Of a DNA stretch of 15,309 bases, positions 1-5,876 are shown in pieces. This stretch comes from JALYUA01 sp038229875 (GTDB lineage: Bacteria > Acidobacteriota > Thermoanaerobaculia > UBA5066 > Gp7-AA6): contig JBBROA010000098.1 of assembly GCA_038229875.1 (NCBI GenBank), positions 1 through 15,309 on the forward strand, given 5' to 3'. The translations under genes and the position numbers were made by a program. Under the pieces are notes generated by a model, which made no database searches, was not told the origin of the DNA, and saw only the letters and a list, made by a program, of their open reading frames with translations. Positions within the stretch are counted from its first letter, which is position 1; each line of letters opens with the position of its first letter.

Positions 1-1
1 C

Positions 2-169
2 GGGACGGCGCAGCTGCCTTCGGGGGTCGAGATGGTGATGCCGGGAGACAACGTGGCGCTGGAGATCCAGCTGATCACGCCGATCGCGATGGAGAAGGGC
101 CTGCGGTTCGCCATCCGCGAAGGCGGACGCACCGTGGGCGCCGGCACCATCACGGAAATCCTCGAATAG
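2..169 (+). CDS. tuf: Elongation factor Tu, C-terminal fragment (5' truncated by window)
   Basis: This is the last 55 codons of EF-Tu, the GTPase that delivers aminoacyl-tRNA to the ribosomal A site in the cytoplasm. The visible part is the end of the C-terminal beta-barrel domain. It carries the family hallmarks VEMVMPGDN, TPIAMEKGLRFAIREGG and RTVGAGTI, and closes with ITEILE before TAG at 167-169. The start and GTPase domain lie outside the window, so completeness cannot be judged. In many bacteria tuf closes the str operon (rpsL-rpsG-fusA-tuf) directly before rpsJ, and that arrangement fits here because only 40 nt follow with no hairpin terminator. Identity is secure from the C-terminal motifs. 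Whether a second tuf copy exists elsewhere cannot be seen. Confidence 0.97.
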   Translation, partial: GTAQLPSGVEMVMPGDNVALEIQLITPIAMEKGLRFAIREGGRTVGAGTITEILE

Positions 170-195
170 GGATGCGTAACCTTTCAGCGAGCGAA

Positions 196-206
196 AGCGA
201 GCCAAT
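196..206 (+). promoter_or_regulatory. AGCGAGCCAAT motif abutting the rpsJ start
   Basis: The 40-nt tuf-rpsJ gap contains two copies of AGCGAGC, the second extended to AGCGAGCCAAT and ending 3 nt before the rpsJ ATG. There is no recognisable Shine-Dalgarno sequence in the 20 nt before the start. The same 11-mer occurs 1 nt before the rplP start and a close variant occurs directly before the rplB start. The function is unknown. It may be a repeat family or a non-canonical initiation signal. Confidence 0.5.
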
Positions 207-209
207 CTC

Positions 210-527
<318 letters not shown>

Positions 528-531
528 CGTT

Positions 532-1197
532 ATGCCAGTACACGGAATCATCGGAAGAAAAGTGGGCATGACCCAGATCTTCACGGCGGACGGGACGGTG
601 ATTCCCGTCACGGTCGTGCAGGCCGGCCCGTGTCTCGTCGTCCAGAAGAAGACGGTCGAGAAGGATGGCTACGAGTCCGTGCAGATAGGGCTCGTCGAGT
701 CCCGGCCGGACCGGCGCGCCAATCGCGCGGCCAAGGGCCGCTTCGAGAAGGCGAACGTCGCCCCGATGCGGCTGCTGGCCGAGTTCCGCCTCGACGCCGG
801 CGACGAGTTGAATCCGGGCGACAAGGTGCTCTGCGATTCCTTCCACGAGCAGGATTCGGTGGACGTGATCGGGGTGTCGAAGGGAAAGGGCTTCGCGGGC
901 GTCGTGCGCCGGCATCATTTCCGAGGCGGCGCGGAGTCGCACGGATCGATGTTTCACCGGCTCCCGGGATCCATAGGGCCGTCCGCCTTCCCGTCCCGCG
1001 TCTATCCCGGTACGAGATCGTCCGGGCGGCTCGGGGGAAGGCAGGCCACGGCGAAGAACCTCACCGTCGTGCGCGTGGACGCGGAGAACAACCTTCTGTA
1101 CATCAAGGGCGCGGTTCCCGGGGCCCGCAATTCGGTGGTCAAAATCGTGCGCTCGCCGTATCAGGGCGCGGCGGCCGGTTCCCCGGCCGCGAAGTAA
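532..1197 (+). CDS. rplC: 50S ribosomal protein L3
   Basis: Encodes 221 residues, slightly longer than the roughly 210 of E. coli. L3 is an early-assembly 23S rRNA binding protein whose long loop reaches toward the peptidyl transferase centre. The N-terminus GIIGRKVGMTQIF is the L3 signature. The central loop region includes HHFRGG, ESHGS, and LPGSIGPSAFPSRVYPG followed by SGRLGGRQ. The late core has VVRVDAENNLLYIKGAVPG. The last 14 or so residues form an Ala/Gly/Pro-rich tail absent from E. coli. GGAAAG at 519-524 gives a ribosome binding site 7 nt before the ATG. The gene lies 4 nt after rpsJ and 12 nt before rplD. Identification is secure. Confidence 0.98.
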   Translation: MPVHGIIGRKVGMTQIFTADGTVIPVTVVQAGPCLVVQKKTVEKDGYESVQIGLVESRPDRRANRAAKGRFEKANVAPMRLLAEFRLDAGDELNPGDKVLCDSFHEQDSVDVIGVSKGKGFAGVVRRHHFRGGAESHGSMFHRLPGSIGPSAFPSRVYPGTRSSGRLGGRQATAKNLTVVRVDAENNLLYIKGAVPGARNSVVKIVRSPYQGAAAGSPAAK

Positions 1198-1209
1198 GGG
1201 ACAAGAGCG

Positions 1210-1839
1210 ATGGCAACAGTTCCCGTCATCAACTGGAAGATGGAGCGCGTCGGCGAGGTGGATCTCCCCGCCGAGGTGTTCGAGTATCCGTACCGCCGGC
1301 ACCTGGTGTGGGAGGTCGTCAAGGCGTACCGCGCCGGACAGCGCGCGGGCACGCATAGCACGAAGGTGCGGTCCGAGGTTTCGGGCAGCGGCAAGAAGCC
1401 CTTCAAGCAGAAGGGCACTGGGCGCGCGCGCCAGGGCGGCAGCCGTCCTCCGATTCACCGCCACGGCGGGACCAGCCACGGGCCGCGTCCGCGTTCGTAC
1501 GCGCAGGGGCTGTCCGTCGGTGAGAAGAAGAACGCGTTGAAGGCGGTGCTCTCGCGCCGGGTCAAGGAAGAGCGGCTGCTCGTGCTCGACACGATGGATC
1601 TCGGAAGTCACCGAACGCGCGACCTCGTCGACGCGGTCGGCGGGCTGGGCGTCGTCGGAAAAGCGCTCTTCGTCGACTCGCGCGAGAACGAGAATTTTTC
1701 CCGCGCCTCCCGCAACGTGCAGGAATGGAAGATCGTCGATCCGCTCGGGATCAACGTGTACGACGTGATGAACCACGGCACGCTCGTCCTCTCAAAGACG
1801 GCGCTGTCCCGGGTCGTCGCGACCCTCGGGGGGGAATGA
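1210..1839 (+). CDS. rplD: 50S ribosomal protein L4
   Basis: Encodes 209 residues, normal for L4, which binds 23S rRNA and lines the peptide exit tunnel with an extended loop. The loop is visible as RSEVSGSGKKPFKQKGTGRARQG near residues 55-77, followed by RPPIHRHGG and HGPRPRSYAQGL. The C-terminal half shows LLVLD and NVYDVMNHGTLVLSKTAL, as expected. In E. coli L4 also represses the S10 operon through a leader RNA. No room for that leader exists here, so that autogenous control is unlikely in the same form. The C-terminal codons contain a run of seven G (1828-1834) that sits where the rplW ribosome binding site should be. The stop codon TGA overlaps the possible rplW starts. Confidence 0.98.
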   Translation: MATVPVINWKMERVGEVDLPAEVFEYPYRRHLVWEVVKAYRAGQRAGTHSTKVRSEVSGSGKKPFKQKGTGRARQGGSRPPIHRHGGTSHGPRPRSYAQGLSVGEKKNALKAVLSRRVKEERLLVLDTMDLGSHRTRDLVDAVGGLGVVGKALFVDSRENENFSRASRNVQEWKIVDPLGINVYDVMNHGTLVLSKTALSRVVATLGGE

Positions 1840-2129
1840 TGGACCCGCAGCAGATCATTCGCCGGCCTCTCATCACCGAGAAGTCGACGCGAATCAAGGA
1901 AGCCGCGAACACCATTTGTTTCGAGGTGGCGAGAGACGCCAACAAGATCGAGATCGGGCGCGCCGTCACGGCCCTCTTCGGCGTCAAGGTCGCCGAGGTC
2001 CGCGTGGCCAACCGGCAGGGAAAGTTGAAGCGGATGGGCCGATTTCTGGGTCGCCGCAAGGACTGGAAGAAGGCTTACGTGCGGCTTGCCGCCGGAGAAA
2101 AGCCGATCGAGTTCTTCGAAGGCGTTTAG
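1839..2129 (+). CDS. rplW: 50S ribosomal protein L23
   Basis: Encodes about 96 residues of L23, the 23S rRNA-binding protein at the exit-tunnel mouth that docks trigger factor and SRP. The N-terminus IIRRPLITEKSTRIKEAANT is typical, followed by FEVARDANKIEIGRAV, the segment FGVKVAEVRVAN and GRRKDWKKAYVRL. Two consecutive ATG codons (1836 and 1839) overlap the rplD stop. I chose 1839 because a seven-G run at 1828-1834, a possible G:U-tolerant Shine-Dalgarno site, lies 4 nt before it but only 1 nt before 1836. The earlier start would add one methionine. Upstream in-frame codons inside rplD are not part of the protein. The gene is followed by an unusual 137-nt gap before rplB. Confidence 0.96.
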   Translation: MDPQQIIRRPLITEKSTRIKEAANTICFEVARDANKIEIGRAVTALFGVKVAEVRVANRQGKLKRMGRFLGRRKDWKKAYVRLAAGEKPIEFFEGV

Positions 2130-2131
2130 GA

Positions 2132-2172
2132 CGGGAATCGGAATCGGTCATCGGTATCGGTAAACGGTAATC
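2132..2172 (+). repeat. Degenerate 6/7-mer ATCGG(T) tract in rplW-rplB gap
   Basis: The bases just after rplW contain successive copies of AATCGG, AATCGGT, CATCGGT, ATCGGTA, AACGGTA and ATCG. The spacing switches between 6 and 7 nt. The unit is the reverse complement of the AACCGAT heptamer found in the rplX-rplE gap, with one substitution. GGGAATCGGAA at 2133-2143 is perfectly complementary to TTCCGATTCCC at 2237-2247. Confidence 0.75.
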
Positions 2173-2179
2173 GAGGAGG
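2173..2179 (+). promoter_or_regulatory. Orphan GAGGAGG Shine-Dalgarno-like site
   Basis: GAGGAGG is the strongest anti-16S match in the window, yet no start codon follows at normal spacing: CACTT comes next and then AGCGAGCGA from 2185. The nearest real start, rplB, is 87 nt further on. The downstream sequence up to 2266 begins and ends with AGCGAGC repeats, so the site looks separated from its gene by inserted repeat DNA. An ATG at 2203 opens only a shadow frame of rplB. Confidence 0.55.
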
Positions 2180-2184
2180 CACTT

Positions 2185-2266
2185 AGCGAGCGACAGAAGC
2201 GGATGAGCAGGCTCGGGAAGTCACCCGAATCCCGTTTTCCGATTCCCAAGCGAGCAAGCGAGCAAA
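2185..2266 (+). repeat. AGCGAGC-bounded segment between orphan ribosome binding site and rplB
   Basis: This 82-nt segment starts AGCGAGCGA and ends with two period-8 copies of CAAGCGAG running straight into the rplB ATG as CAAA-ATG. It can fold: GGGAA at 2215-2219 pairs with TTCCC at 2243-2247 and GAATC at 2227-2231 pairs with GATTC at 2241-2245 (alternative pairings). It encodes no protein. I infer, without proof, that it entered between the ribosome binding site and start codon of rplB. Confidence 0.5.
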
Positions 2267-3097
2267 ATGCCAGTCAAAAAGTACAAGCCCACGTCCGCGG
2301 GTCGCCGGTTCCAGACCACGCTCGATTTCAAGGAAATCACGGCGTCGAAGCCGGAGAAGAGCCTGACGGTCGGCCTCCGCTCGACCGGGGGTCGCAACAA
2401 CCAGGGTCGGATCACGTCGCGCTTCATGGGCGGCGGCCACAAGCGGCTGTATCGGATCATCGACTTCCGCCGCGACAAGGTCAACGTGCCCGCGAAGGTC
2501 GCGACGATCGAGTACGACCCGAACCGCACCGCGCGGATCGCGCTGCTCCATTACGCGGACGGCGAAAAGCGGTACATCCTGGCCCCGAACGGGCTGCAGG
2601 TCGGCGCCCAGGTCGTCTCCGGGCCGGCGGCCGACATCGTTCCGGGAAACGCGTTGCCGCTGCGGGGGATCCCGCTCGGGACCACGATCCACAACATCGA
2701 GTTGAAGCGCGGCAACGGCGGGCAGATGGTCCGTTCCGCCGGGGCGGCCGCTCAGCTGATGGCCAAGGAAGGCGAGTACGCCCAGGTGCGGCTGCCTTCC
2801 GGTGAAGTCCGTCAGGTCCACATCGAATGCTATGCCACGATCGGGCAGGTCGGAAACCTCGAGCACGAGAACGTCTCGATCGGCAAGGCGGGCCGCAACC
2901 GGTGGCTCGGCTGGAAGCCACACAACCGCGGCGTCGCGATGAATCCCGTCGATCATCCGATGGGCGGCGGCGAGGGCAAGACCTCCGGCGGAAGGCACCC
3001 GACTTCGCCGTGGGGATGGAAGACCAAGGGCATGAAGACGCGCAACAACAAGCGGACGGACAACATGATTGTCCGCCGCCGCAAGTCGAAGGGCTAG
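2267..3097 (+). CDS. rplB: 50S ribosomal protein L2
   Basis: Encodes 276 residues, the usual length for L2, the conserved 23S rRNA-binding protein needed for subunit association and peptidyl transfer. Family signatures are KPTSAGRRF at the N-terminus, GGRNNQGRIT, GGGHKRLYRIIDFRR, YDPNRTARIAL and RYILAPNGL. The C-terminus has AMNPVDHPMGGGEG, GGRHPTSPWG and NNKRTDNMIVRRR. The histidine equivalent to E. coli His229 (the H of VDH) is kept, while the next position of the usual HPHGGGEG reads M. I recall HPMGGGEG also from Bacteroidota. The ATG at 2267 gives the standard N-terminus but follows AAGCGAGCAAA rather than a purine-rich ribosome binding site; a GAGGAGG lies 87 nt upstream. rpsS begins 7 nt downstream. 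Confidence 0.98.
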   Translation: MPVKKYKPTSAGRRFQTTLDFKEITASKPEKSLTVGLRSTGGRNNQGRITSRFMGGGHKRLYRIIDFRRDKVNVPAKVATIEYDPNRTARIALLHYADGEKRYILAPNGLQVGAQVVSGPAADIVPGNALPLRGIPLGTTIHNIELKRGNGGQMVRSAGAAAQLMAKEGEYAQVRLPSGEVRQVHIECYATIGQVGNLEHENVSIGKAGRNRWLGWKPHNRGVAMNPVDHPMGGGEGKTSGGRHPTSPWGWKTKGMKTRNNKRTDNMIVRRRKSKG

Positions 3098-3104
3098 GAA
3101 GAAC

Positions 3105-3443
3105 ATGTCGCGTTCAGTCAAGAAGGGCGCTTTCGTCGACGAGCACCTGATGAAGAAGGTGGGCGTGATGAATGACGCTCGCGAGAAGAAGGTCGTGAAA
3201 ACCTGGTCCCGCCGGTCGACCGTGATCCCGGACATGGTGGGTCACACGATCGCGGTCCACAACGGTCGGAAGTTCATCCCGGTGTACATCGCGGAGAACA
3301 TGGTCGGGCACAAGCTCGGCGAGTTCTCTCCGACCCGGATCTTCAAGGGTCACAGCGGTAAGAAGGCCGAAGCGGGCGCTCCCGCTCCTGGCAAGCCGGT
3401 CAGCGCGCCGGGTGCGGCTCCCGCGCCGGCGGCCAAGGGATGA
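3105..3443 (+). CDS. rpsS: 30S ribosomal protein S19
   Basis: Encodes 112 residues. S19 is a 30S head protein that contacts S13 and the A-site tRNA region. RSVKKGAFVDEHLMKKV, KTWSRRSTVIPDMVGHTIAVHNG and MVGHKLGEFSPTR are the standard motifs. The family usually ends near residue 90; here a 25-residue Ala/Pro/Gly-rich low-complexity tail follows from about residue 87. The ATG at 3105 was chosen over an in-frame upstream ATG at 3069, which lies inside rplB. AGGAAG at 3096-3101 precedes it and the resulting N-terminus matches the family. The stop codon overlaps the alternative start of rplV. Confidence 0.97.
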   Translation: MSRSVKKGAFVDEHLMKKVGVMNDAREKKVVKTWSRRSTVIPDMVGHTIAVHNGRKFIPVYIAENMVGHKLGEFSPTRIFKGHSGKKAEAGAPAPGKPVSAPGAAPAPAAKG

Positions 3444-3445
3444 CG

Positions 3446-3799
3446 ATGAAGGCCACAGCCAAGCTCCGCTTCATGAAGGGCTCCGCGCAGAAGGTCCGGC
3501 TCGTGGCGGACCTCGTGCGCGGGAAGAAAGTCAACGACGCGGTCGCGATCCTCCGCCACACGCGGAAGGTCGCCGCCCGCGACATCTTAAAGACTCTCCG
3601 CTCGGCCGTGGCCAACGCGGAGCAGCAGGAAGCCCGGGTCGATGTGGACGAGCTGGTCGTCCGGCGGATTTTCGTCGACAAGGGACCGCAGGAGAAACGC
3701 GTTCGGCCCGCTCCGATGGGGCGCGCCTTCCGGGTCCTCCATCGGAAGAGCCACCTCACGATCGAACTTTCGGACACGGGCTCCGAGGCGAGGGGTTAA
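3446..3799 (+). CDS. rplV: 50S ribosomal protein L22
   Basis: Encodes about 117 residues of L22, whose beta-hairpin lines the exit tunnel opposite L4 and where macrolide-resistance changes occur in other species. The signature SAQKVRLVADLVRGKKV lies near the N-terminus, followed by ANAEQQ and the hairpin region DKGPQEKRVRPAPMGRAFRVLHRKSHLTIEL. Two in-frame starts exist: 3440, giving an ATGA overlap with rpsS, and 3446. I prefer 3446 because AAGGGA at 3435-3440 would be the ribosome binding site with 5 nt spacing. The choice changes two residues only. rpsC follows after 2 nt. Identity is secure. Confidence 0.96.
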   Translation: MKATAKLRFMKGSAQKVRLVADLVRGKKVNDAVAILRHTRKVAARDILKTLRSAVANAEQQEARVDVDELVVRRIFVDKGPQEKRVRPAPMGRAFRVLHRKSHLTIELSDTGSEARG

Positions 3800-3801
3800 G
3801 C

Positions 3802-4452
3802 ATGGGTCAAAAAGTCCATCCGTACGGGTTTCGCCTCGGGTTTAATCGGACCTGGCATTCGCGCTGGTTCTCGGTGAAGGATTACCAGAAGTACCTTCAC
3901 GAAGACCTGAATCTCCGCAAGGAGCTCAAGGGCCGCCTGTCGCACGCCGGCGTCTCGGAGATCGACGTCGAGCGCTTCGCGAACAAGCTGAAGGTGAACA
4001 TCCAGACGTCGCGTCCGGGAATCATCATCGGCAAGCGCGGCGCGGAAGTCGACAAACTCCGCGACGAGCTCCAGCGGCGGACCAAGGCCGAGGTCCACAT
4101 CAACATCATCGAGATCCAGCGCCCGGAAACGGACGCGCAACTCGTTTCGGAATCGATCGCTCTCCAGCTCGAGCGGCGTGTCGCGTTCCGACGGGCGATG
4201 AAGAAGGGGATCGAGTCGGCGTTTCGGTTCGGCGCCCAGGGAATCAAGATCCGCTGCGCGGGCCGCTTGAACGGCGCCGAGATCGCGAGAGCGGAATGGT
4301 ACCAGGAGGGCCGGCTTCCGCTGCACACCCTGAAAGCGGACATCGACTACGGGTTTTCGGAAGCGAACACGACATTCGGAAAGATCGGCGTGAAGACGTG
4401 GATCTACCGCGGCGAGCAGCACAAGGCAAAGAATCGGCGGAAGACCGCCTGA
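3802..4452 (+). CDS. rpsC: 30S ribosomal protein S3
   Basis: Encodes 216 residues. S3 forms the mRNA entry channel of the 30S subunit with S4 and S5 and contributes to mRNA unwinding. The start MGQKVHPYGFRLGFNRTWHSRWF is the standard N-terminus. A type II KH domain follows, with the GxxG loop GKRG at residues 77-80 within RPGIIIGKRGAEVDKL. The C-terminal domain includes GIKIRCAGRLNGAEIARAEW and GRLPLHTLKADIDYG, ending with GVKTWIYRGE. AGGGG at 3791-3795 is 6 nt before the ATG at 3802. Upstream in-frame ATGs fall inside rpsS and rplV and are not used. It lacks the long acidic tail seen in some relatives. Confidence 0.98.
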   Translation: MGQKVHPYGFRLGFNRTWHSRWFSVKDYQKYLHEDLNLRKELKGRLSHAGVSEIDVERFANKLKVNIQTSRPGIIIGKRGAEVDKLRDELQRRTKAEVHINIIEIQRPETDAQLVSESIALQLERRVAFRRAMKKGIESAFRFGAQGIKIRCAGRLNGAEIARAEWYQEGRLPLHTLKADIDYGFSEANTTFGKIGVKTWIYRGEQHKAKNRRKTA

Positions 4453-4464
4453 GCCGGAAATCAT

Positions 4465-4475
4465 AGCGAGCCAAT
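4465..4475 (+). promoter_or_regulatory. AGCGAGCCAAT motif abutting the rplP start
   Basis: In the 24-nt rpsC-rplP gap the 11-mer AGCGAGCCAAT ends 1 nt before the rplP ATG. It is identical to the motif 3 nt before rpsJ. A weak GGAAA at 4456-4460 lies upstream of it, 16 nt from the ATG, too far for normal initiation. This repeats the pattern seen at rplB, where a ribosome binding site is separated from its start by AGCGAGC sequence. Confidence 0.5.
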
Positions 4476-4476
4476 T

Positions 4477-4902
4477 ATGTTAATGCCCTCGAAGGTCAAA
4501 TACCGGAAGCAACAGCGCGGTCGCATGCGCGGCAAGGCGTACCGCGGCGGCACGCTCGCTTTCGGCGACATGGGCCTGCAGATCTTAGAGCCCGGGTGGA
4601 TCACTGCCCGCCAGATCGAAGCGGCCCGCATCGCCATGACTCGTGCGGTCAAGCGCGGCGGAAAGATCTGGATCCGGATCTTTCCCGACAAGCCGTATAC
4701 GAAGAAGCCGGCGGAGACCCGCATGGGCCAGGGCAAGGGCGCGCCGGAGGGGTGGGTCGCCGTGGTCAAGCCGGGCCGGATCCTCTACGAGATGGAAGGG
4801 GTCGATCTTGCGACCGCCAAAGAGGCGCTCTCGCTGGCCTCCGACAAGATCGGGCTGCGCACGCGCTTCGTGACCCGCGACACGGAGATGGAGATCCTAT
4901 GA
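4477..4902 (+). CDS. rplP: 50S ribosomal protein L16
   Basis: Encodes 141 residues. L16 binds 23S and 5S rRNA near the A site and is essential for late 50S assembly. Hallmarks are KVKYRKQQRGRMRGKAYRGG, LEPGWITARQIEAARIAMTR and KRGGKIWIRIFPDKP. TRMGQGKG follows, with the arginine that some bacteria hydroxylate, then WVAVVKPGRILYEMEGV. The ATG at 4477 gives MLMPSKVKYRK, matching the family MLxPxRxKyRK; the second ATG at 4483 would remove the usual first residues. Codon 2 is TTA, rare in this sequence. There is no good Shine-Dalgarno site; AGCGAGCCAAT lies 1 nt upstream. The TGA stop overlaps the rpmC start as ATGA. Confidence 0.98.
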   Translation: MLMPSKVKYRKQQRGRMRGKAYRGGTLAFGDMGLQILEPGWITARQIEAARIAMTRAVKRGGKIWIRIFPDKPYTKKPAETRMGQGKGAPEGWVAVVKPGRILYEMEGVDLATAKEALSLASDKIGLRTRFVTRDTEMEIL

Positions 4903-5108
4903 AGAAGAAGGAACGCGAGACGCTGGCGAGCCAGGGCGCGCCGGAGCTCGCCGAGAAGGCGAAGCAACTGAAGGAAGCGTCCTGGAAGCTGCGCCTGCAG
5001 AAGGCCACGGGCCAGCTCGAGAATCCGAGCCGGCTGAAGGTGGTCCGCCGCGACATCGCGCGGGTGAGGACGTACCAGCGGGCGCTCGAGCTCGCGGAGA
5101 AGAAGTAA
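4899..5108 (+). CDS. rpmC: 50S ribosomal protein L29
   Basis: Encodes 69 residues, typical for L29, a small helical protein near the exit tunnel next to L23. The recognisable core is ELAEKAKQLKEASWKLRLQKATGQLENPSRLKVVRRDIARVRT, matching the family LRxQxxxGQLxNxxxxxxVRRxIARxxT pattern. The ATG at 4899 overlaps the rplP stop by ATGA, with GGAG at 4890-4893 giving 5 nt spacing, which suggests translational coupling. The open frame extends far upstream, but that is the shadow of rplP. The TAA stop shares its last base with the rpsQ ATG. Confidence 0.95.
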   Translation: MKKKERETLASQGAPELAEKAKQLKEASWKLRLQKATGQLENPSRLKVVRRDIARVRTYQRALELAEKK

Positions 5109-5392
5109 TGGAACAGGCCGCTGAAAAGACAGAGAAGAAAGCGCTCGACCGGCAGACGAAAGTCGGCCGCGTTGTGTCGGACAAGATGGAAAAGACGATC
5201 GTAGTCGAGGTCGAGCGCCGCGTTCAGGAGGCCCGATACCAGCGGACGATCCGCCGGACGAGCCGCTTCCTGGCGCACGATGAGGCCCAAACCGCGAAGA
5301 CGGGCGACCGCGTCCGGATCGAGGAAACCCGCCCGCTGTCCAAGAAGAAGCGGTGGCGCCTCCTCGAAGTGTTGACGAAGGCGGAAGCGTGA
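5108..5392 (+). CDS. rpsQ: 30S ribosomal protein S17
   Basis: Encodes 94 residues, about ten more than E. coli through an N-terminal extension rich in Glu, Lys and Ala. S17 is an OB-fold primary 16S rRNA-binding protein of the 30S body. The core GRVVSDKMEKTIVVEVERRV is diagnostic, followed by YQRTIRRTSRFLAHDE, GDRVRIEETRPLSKKKRWRL. The ATG at 5108 uses the last A of the rpmC TAA (TAATG), with GGAGAAG about 8 nt upstream inside rpmC. It ends the S10 block; a 106-nt gap with two heptamer tracts separates it from rplN. Confidence 0.97.
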   Translation: MEQAAEKTEKKALDRQTKVGRVVSDKMEKTIVVEVERRVQEARYQRTIRRTSRFLAHDEAQTAKTGDRVRIEETRPLSKKKRWRLLEVLTKAEA

Positions 5393-5407
5393 TGCGGAAC
5401 GGGGATC

Positions 5408-5435
5408 GTGAGGGGTCAGGGGTGAGGGGTGAGGC
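5408..5435 (+). repeat. Heptamer tract GTGAGGG x4
   Basis: Four consecutive 7-nt units fill 28 bases of the rpsQ-rplN gap: GTGAGGG, GTCAGGG, GTGAGGG and GTGAGGC. The period of 7 is exact, with single-base differences. The last unit runs into the perfect palindrome GAGGCGCCTC at 5431-5440. The tract is not coding. Confidence 0.85.
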
Positions 5436-5440
5436 GCCTC
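5431..5440. repeat. Perfect 10-bp palindrome GAGGCGCCTC
   Basis: The end of the GTGAGGG tract forms the self-complementary decamer GAGGCGCCTC. With no loop it is unlikely to be a hairpin terminator, and no T-run follows. It could bind a dimeric protein, but it may simply arise from the repeat flank. Confidence 0.4.
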
Positions 5441-5457
5441 CGGATGGCTCACGTCCG

Positions 5458-5485
5458 CCTTACGCCTTACGCCTTACGCCTCACG
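5458..5485 (+). repeat. Heptamer tract CCTTACG x4
   Basis: Three identical CCTTACG units are followed by CCTCACG, all at exact 7-nt period. CCTCACG is the reverse complement of CGTGAGG, so this tract belongs to the same family as the GTGAGGG tract 22 nt upstream but in the opposite orientation. CGCCTCAC at 5477-5484 can pair with GTGAGGCG at 5429-5436. The tract ends about 13 nt before the rplN ATG, just upstream of its ribosome binding site. Confidence 0.85.
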
Positions 5486-5498
5486 GGTGGGAGCACCA

Positions 5499-5876
5499 AT
5501 GATCCAGATGGGCACAATCCTCGAGGTCGCGGACAACTCCGGCGCGCGCCGCATCGCGTGCATCCGGATGCGAGGCGGCTCGGCGGGACGCTACGCAGGT
5601 CTGGGCGACGTCATCACGGCGTCGGTCAAGGAAGCGGCTCCGGACTCGCCGTTCGTCGAAAAGCATGGGAAGCGCGTCGTGCGCGCGGTCATCGTCCGCA
5701 CGCGCCGGAATCACCGCCGGCGGGACGGCTCGTACATCCGCTTCGACGACAACGCCGCCGTCCTGATCTCCAACGAAGGAGAACCGGTCGGGACGCGCGT
5801 TTTCGGGCCCGTCGCCCGCGAGCTGCGTGAAAAGAAGTTCATGAAGATCATTTCGCTCGCCCCGGAAGTGCTGTGA
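5499..5876 (+). CDS. rplN: 50S ribosomal protein L14
   Basis: Encodes 125 residues, three more than the usual 122. L14 sits at the subunit interface, forms bridges to 16S rRNA and is the docking site of the silencing factor RsfS in other bacteria. MIQMGTILEVADNSGARRIACI is the classic N-terminus, followed by RYAGLGDVI, VVRAVIVRTRR, RDGSYIRFDDNAAVLI and the conserved end GTRVFGPVARELR, KFMKIISLAPEVL. The extra residues lie around 47-58. ATG 5499 was chosen over an in-frame GTG at 5487 because it gives the conserved MIQ start with GGGAG at 5489-5493, 5 nt away. It opens the spc block, and its TGA overlaps the rplX ATG. Confidence 0.97.
   Translation: MIQMGTILEVADNSGARRIACIRMRGGSAGRYAGLGDVITASVKEAAPDSPFVEKHGKRVVRAVIVRTRRNHRRRDGSYIRFDDNAAVLISNEGEPVGTRVFGPVARELREKKFMKIISLAPEVL

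Noticed and set aside
2203..2805. Plus-strand frame beginning at ATG 2203 after the orphan GAGGAGG
   Set aside because: The spacing of 23 nt is too long, and the peptide is an Arg-rich shadow of rplB without family motifs.
5408..5485. Possible intrinsic terminator between rpsQ and rplN
   Set aside because: The pairing is only 8 bp with a 40-nt loop, and no T-run follows.
5429..5722. Plus-strand frame starting in the rpsQ-rplN gap with TPYALRLT-like peptide
   Set aside because: It is translated heptamer repeat followed by an out-of-frame shadow of rplN.
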